A program made the translations under genes and the position numbers. From Cellulomonas wangleii (GTDB lineage: Bacteria > Actinomycetota > Actinomycetes > Actinomycetales > Cellulomonadaceae), in the NCBI RefSeq assembly GCF_018388445.1, contig NZ_CP074405.1:2480001-2544000 (forward strand): a DNA stretch of 64,000 bases, written 5' to 3'. Under the pieces are notes generated by a model. That model was not told where the DNA came from and did not search any database. It saw only the letters and a program-made list of their open reading frames with translations. Shown here piece by piece: positions 59,970-64,000 of the stretch (position 1 is the first letter of the stretch; each line of letters begins with the position of its first letter).

Positions 59970-61142
59970 TCAGCGCAGGCCGGTGGGCCGCTCGAGCGCG
60001 AGGCCGACCAGCTCGTCGACGAGGTCCGCGTACTCCAGGCCCGTGACCTGCCACATCCGCGGGTACATCGAGTACGGCGTGAAGCCGGGCATGGTGTTGA
60101 TCTCGTTGACCACGACCTCGCCGTCGGGGGTCACGAACACGTCGACGCGCGCGAGGCCCTCGCAGCCCACGGCCTCGAAGGCCCGCACCGCGGCGTCCTG
60201 CACCCGGGCGACGACGTCGGGGTCGAGGTCGGCGGGGCAGGACAGCGTCACGCCCGCCTCGTCGAGGTACTTGGCCTCGAAGTCGTAGAAGCTGTGGCGG
60301 GCGTCGGTGACGACGATCTCCCCGGGAAGGGACGCGCGGGGCGCGGCGCCGCCGCGGCCGCCGAGCACGCCGCACTCGATCTCGCGGCCGGCGAGACCGG
60401 CCTCGACGATGACCTTCGGGTCGTGCTCGCGCGCGGCGGCGACGGCCGCGGCGAGGTCCGCGGCGTCGTCGACCCGGGAGATCCCCAGGCTCGACCCCGC
60501 GCGTGCGGGCTTGACGAACAACGGCAGGCCGAGCTCCTCGACCCACGACGCGAGGAGCGCGTCGTCGGCCGGCCGCCCGCCCGGGAGCACGCGGAACGGG
60601 CCGACGGTCAGGCCGGAGCCGGCCAGCACGAGCTTCATCATGTGCTTGTCCATGCCCACGGCCGACGCGAGGACGCCGGAGCCGACGTACCGCAGGTCGG
60701 CCAGCTCCAGCAGGCCCTGCAGCGTGCCGTCCTCACCGAACGGGCCGTGCAGCAGCGGGAAGACGACGTCGACGGCACCGAGCGGGGCGTCGAGGCGCCC
60801 GTCGCGGACGACCTGCACGTCGTGCTCGCCCGTCCCCTGCGGCAGCAGCACGCGCGTCGCCGTGTCCTCGACCTCCGGCAGGTGCCCGTCGCGGATCGCC
60901 CAGCGCTCGGGGTCGTCGTCGGCCAGGACCCACTGGCCGGTGCGCGTGATGCCGACGGCGACCACGTCGTAGCGGGTGCGGTCGATGGCGCGCAGGACGC
61001 CACCGGCCGTCGCACAGCTGATGGCGTGCTCACCGGAGCGACCTCCGAAGAGCACCATGACCCGCGGGCGGCGACCGCCCGCGGGAGCGTCACCACCGCT
61101 GCGGGTGCCGTCGTCGGGCAGGGGCATCTCGGTGGCGTCCAT
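59970..61142 (-). CDS. ddl: D-alanine--D-alanine ligase
   Basis: A 390-residue ATP-grasp ligase of peptidoglycan synthesis. Motifs: LFGGRSGEHAISCATAGGVL, FPLLHGPFGEDGTLQGLLEL, GMDKHMMK, LFVKPARAGSSLGISRV, CEGLARVDVFVTPDGEVVVN and EINTMPGFTPYSMYPRMW. The GSSLGIS loop and the EINTMPG metal site are intact. The PYSMYP motif places it with DdlA-type enzymes. ATG at 61142. It is divergent from the trans-sulfuration enzyme across 74 bp. Confidence 0.97.
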   Translation of the reverse strand: MDATEMPLPDDGTRSGGDAPAGGRRPRVMVLFGGRSGEHAISCATAGGVLRAIDRTRYDVVAVGITRTGQWVLADDDPERWAIRDGHLPEVEDTATRVLLPQGTGEHDVQVVRDGRLDAPLGAVDVVFPLLHGPFGEDGTLQGLLELADLRYVGSGVLASAVGMDKHMMKLVLAGSGLTVGPFRVLPGGRPADDALLASWVEELGLPLFVKPARAGSSLGISRVDDAADLAAAVAAAREHDPKVIVEAGLAGREIECGVLGGRGGAAPRASLPGEIVVTDARHSFYDFEAKYLDEAGVTLSCPADLDPDVVARVQDAAVRAFEAVGCEGLARVDVFVTPDGEVVVNEINTMPGFTPYSMYPRMWQVTGLEYADLVDELVGLALERPTGLR

Positions 61143-61216
61143 CGCGCACCGACCCTACCCTCCCGCGCTGCGGTCGGGGACCCGCGCGGCACCCCCGCCG
61201 GGCGTAGCCTGCCCCG

Positions 61217-62500
<1,284 letters not shown>

Positions 62501-62507
62501 CGTCCCG

Positions 62508-63551
62508 TCAGGGCACGCGGGTCGCGTCGGGTCGGACGCCCTCGGCCTTGTGCGGGCGTGCGAGCAGCAGCCCGGCCAGCTCGTCGACGGGCAGGTTCTC
62601 GTGCAGCACCTGCACGACGGCCGACGTGATGGGCATCTCCACGCCGAGGGACGTGGCGAGCTCCAGCACCGAGCGGCAGGACTTCACACCCTCGGCCGTC
62701 CCACCCGTGGCGACGACCGCCTCGTCGAGGCGCATCCCCCGCCCGATGTGCACGCCCAGCGTGTGGTTGCGCGAGTCCGGGGACGCGCAGGTCGCCATGA
62801 GGTCACCCATCCCCGCCAGGCCGGGGAACGTCTCGGCGTCGGCACCGAGCGCCAGCCCCAGGCGGGTGATCTCGACCAGGCCCCTCGTGATGACCGTGGC
62901 CATGGTGTTGAAGCCCATGCCCCGCCCCTGCGAGATGCCGACGGCCAGCGCGATGACGTTCTTCACCGCGCCGCACAGCTCGACCCCCACGACGTCGGGG
63001 TTGGTGTACGGGCGGAAGTAGGACGACGCGCACGCCCGCGCCACGAGGGCAGCCGTGTCGGGGCTCGTGGACGCCACGACGGTGGCCGTCGGCTGGCGCA
63101 GGGCGATCTCCCGCGCGAGGTTCGGCCCGGACAGCACCGCGACACGGTCGGCGGCGATGCCCAGGCACTCCGCGACGACCTCGCTCATCCGCTGGTCGGT
63201 CTCCAGCTCGACGCCCTTCATGAGCGACACCAGCACGGTATGGCCGGGCACCGCGTCGGCCAGGGGCGCGAGCACGGCACGGGCGCGCTGCGACGGCACG
63301 GCGACCGCCACCACGTCGGCGTCGGCCACCGCCGCGCGTGCGTCCTGCGTCGCGGTGACCGCGGCGGGCAGCTCCACGCCCGGCAGGTACCGGGAGTTGC
63401 GGCGGTCGCGTGCGATCTCGTCCACCGTGGCCGCGTCGCGCCCCCAGACGGTGACGTCGCACCCTGCGTCGGCCATGACGGCGGCGAAGGTCGTGCCCCA
63501 GCTCCCCGACCCGAGGACGGCGGCCCGCAGCGGACCGGTCGGCCGCGTCAC
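62508..63551 (-). CDS. gpsA: Glycerol-3-phosphate dehydrogenase (NAD(P)+)
   Basis: A 347-residue enzyme for phospholipid glycerol-phosphate. Rossmann motif VLGSGSWGTTFAAVMADAG, SLMKGVELETDQRMSEV, LSGPNLAREIA, catalytic Lys in ELCGAVKNVIALAVGI, and GLAGMGDLMATCASPDSRNH. GTG at 63551 overlaps the stop of plsC by 4 bp (GTGA), so glycerol-phosphate supply and acylation are co-translated. Confidence 0.97.
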   Translation of the reverse strand: MTRPTGPLRAAVLGSGSWGTTFAAVMADAGCDVTVWGRDAATVDEIARDRRNSRYLPGVELPAAVTATQDARAAVADADVVAVAVPSQRARAVLAPLADAVPGHTVLVSLMKGVELETDQRMSEVVAECLGIAADRVAVLSGPNLAREIALRQPTATVVASTSPDTAALVARACASSYFRPYTNPDVVGVELCGAVKNVIALAVGISQGRGMGFNTMATVITRGLVEITRLGLALGADAETFPGLAGMGDLMATCASPDSRNHTLGVHIGRGMRLDEAVVATGGTAEGVKSCRSVLELATSLGVEMPITSAVVQVLHENLPVDELAGLLLARPHKAEGVRPDATRVP

Positions 63552-64000
63552 GGTGCCGTCCCGTCCTCGGCCGTGCGTCGCCGGCGCACGTCGCACCGCT
63601 CCGCCGGCGCGTGCTCCCCGCGGATCCCCTCGAGCAGCACGGTGATGGCCGTCATGATGCGCTCGGTCGCCTCACGCAGCGTCGCGGTGTCCTGCGGCCG
63701 GTCGTAGAGGTCGGACAGCTCGACGGGGGGCCCGGCGACGATCGTGACCTTCTTGCGCGGCACGGGGTGCGGGACCTTGCCGTACCGCGCGAGGAGGTCC
63801 TGCGGACCCCACTGCGCGACGGGCACGACGGGCGCCCGCGTCGTCAGCGCGAGGCGCGCGGCGCCCGTCCGTCCGGCCATCGGCCACAGGTCGGGGTCAC
63901 GCGTGAGGGTGCCCTCGGGGAACACCGCCACGCACTCCCCCTGCCGCACCGCCTCGACGGCCGCCCGCAGCGAGTCGCCCGCCGCCGCGGTGTCACGGTG
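63548..64000 (-). CDS. plsC: 1-acyl-glycerol-3-phosphate acyltransferase (partial)
   Basis: The C-terminal 150 residues of a PlsC-type acyltransferase; the N-terminal part with the HX4D motif lies beyond the window. The visible acyltransferase block is VAVFPEGTLTRDPDLWPMAG with RLALTTRAPVVPVAQWGPQD, and the C-terminal VPRKKVTIVAGPPVELSDLY. It reads openly to the window edge. It overlaps gpsA by 4 bp, the order seen in many actinobacteria (plsC-gpsA-ddl). Confidence 0.92.
   Translation of the reverse strand, partial: HRDTAAAGDSLRAAVEAVRQGECVAVFPEGTLTRDPDLWPMAGRTGAARLALTTRAPVVPVAQWGPQDLLARYGKVPHPVPRKKVTIVAGPPVELSDLYDRPQDTATLREATERIMTAITVLLEGIRGEHAPAERCDVRRRRTAEDGTAP

Overview
This window is chromosomal DNA from a very GC-rich actinobacterium. 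Everything seen fits a Cellulomonas-like member of the Micrococcales: frequent GTG starts, actinobacterial gene orders (rng-rplU-rpmA-obgE-proBA-nadD-rsfS and plsC-gpsA-ddl-thiL-rpmB-recG-rsmD), a central-domain RNase E/G with disordered arms, and two secreted pectate lyases. The genus is an inference from gene content, not from a search. No prophage, insertion sequence, CRISPR array or rRNA operon is visible. One tRNA (Ala-GGC) is present.

Layout. 1-19000: a mixed region with a partial F420-type oxidoreductase, a lipoprotein, a CYTH protein, an alpha/beta hydrolase, a DEAD-box helicase, a secreted PL1 pectate lyase, an ECF-type sigma factor divergent from a VOC protein, a NUDIX hydrolase, a Ycf46-like AAA ATPase, PEP carboxylase, a MarR regulator and a second pectate lyase. 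The two pectate lyases are 8 kb apart on opposite strands, and both have the same 12-bp palindrome (GAAACCGGTTTC) upstream, so one LacI-type repressor probably controls both. 19000-31200: a housekeeping block on the minus strand (tRNA-Ala, histidine phosphatase, rsfS, a membrane-anchored disordered protein, nadD, a 51-residue membrane protein, proA, proB, obgE, rpmA, rplU, rng).

31200-41300: cydA-cydB-cydD-cydC runs into a GAF sensor histidine kinase by a 4-bp overlap. The kinase keeps the heme-ligand His and distal Tyr of mycobacterial DosS/DevS. A convergent DosR/DevR-like response regulator follows it. A DosR-type box (GGGAC-N4-GTCCC) lies upstream of cydA, centred about 42 bp before the predicted transcription start. 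Together these suggest a redox or oxygen sensor wired to cytochrome bd oxidase.

41300-58000: mutM-rnc-rpmF-DUF177-coiled-coil-coaD on the minus strand, then a 5.4-kb accessory stretch (frameshifted GNAT, DUF4287 protein, saccharopine-dehydrogenase-like reductase, class A beta-lactamase, HD protein, GlxA-type regulator, PP2C phosphatase remnant). It separates coaD from rsmD, which are neighbours in many actinobacteria. Next come an ABC transporter pair, recG, a DAK2 kinase-like gene and rpmB; a 16-bp tandem repeat lies between the last two. 58000-64000: GNAT, thiL, a DUF3515 lipoprotein, ddl, a trans-sulfuration PLP enzyme, gpsA and a partial plsC.

Many genes here carry a -10-like hexamer (T/C)ANNNT exactly 6-7 nt before an ATG or GTG, with no Shine-Dalgarno sequence. 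That is the arrangement of leaderless transcripts, and it was used to choose several starts.
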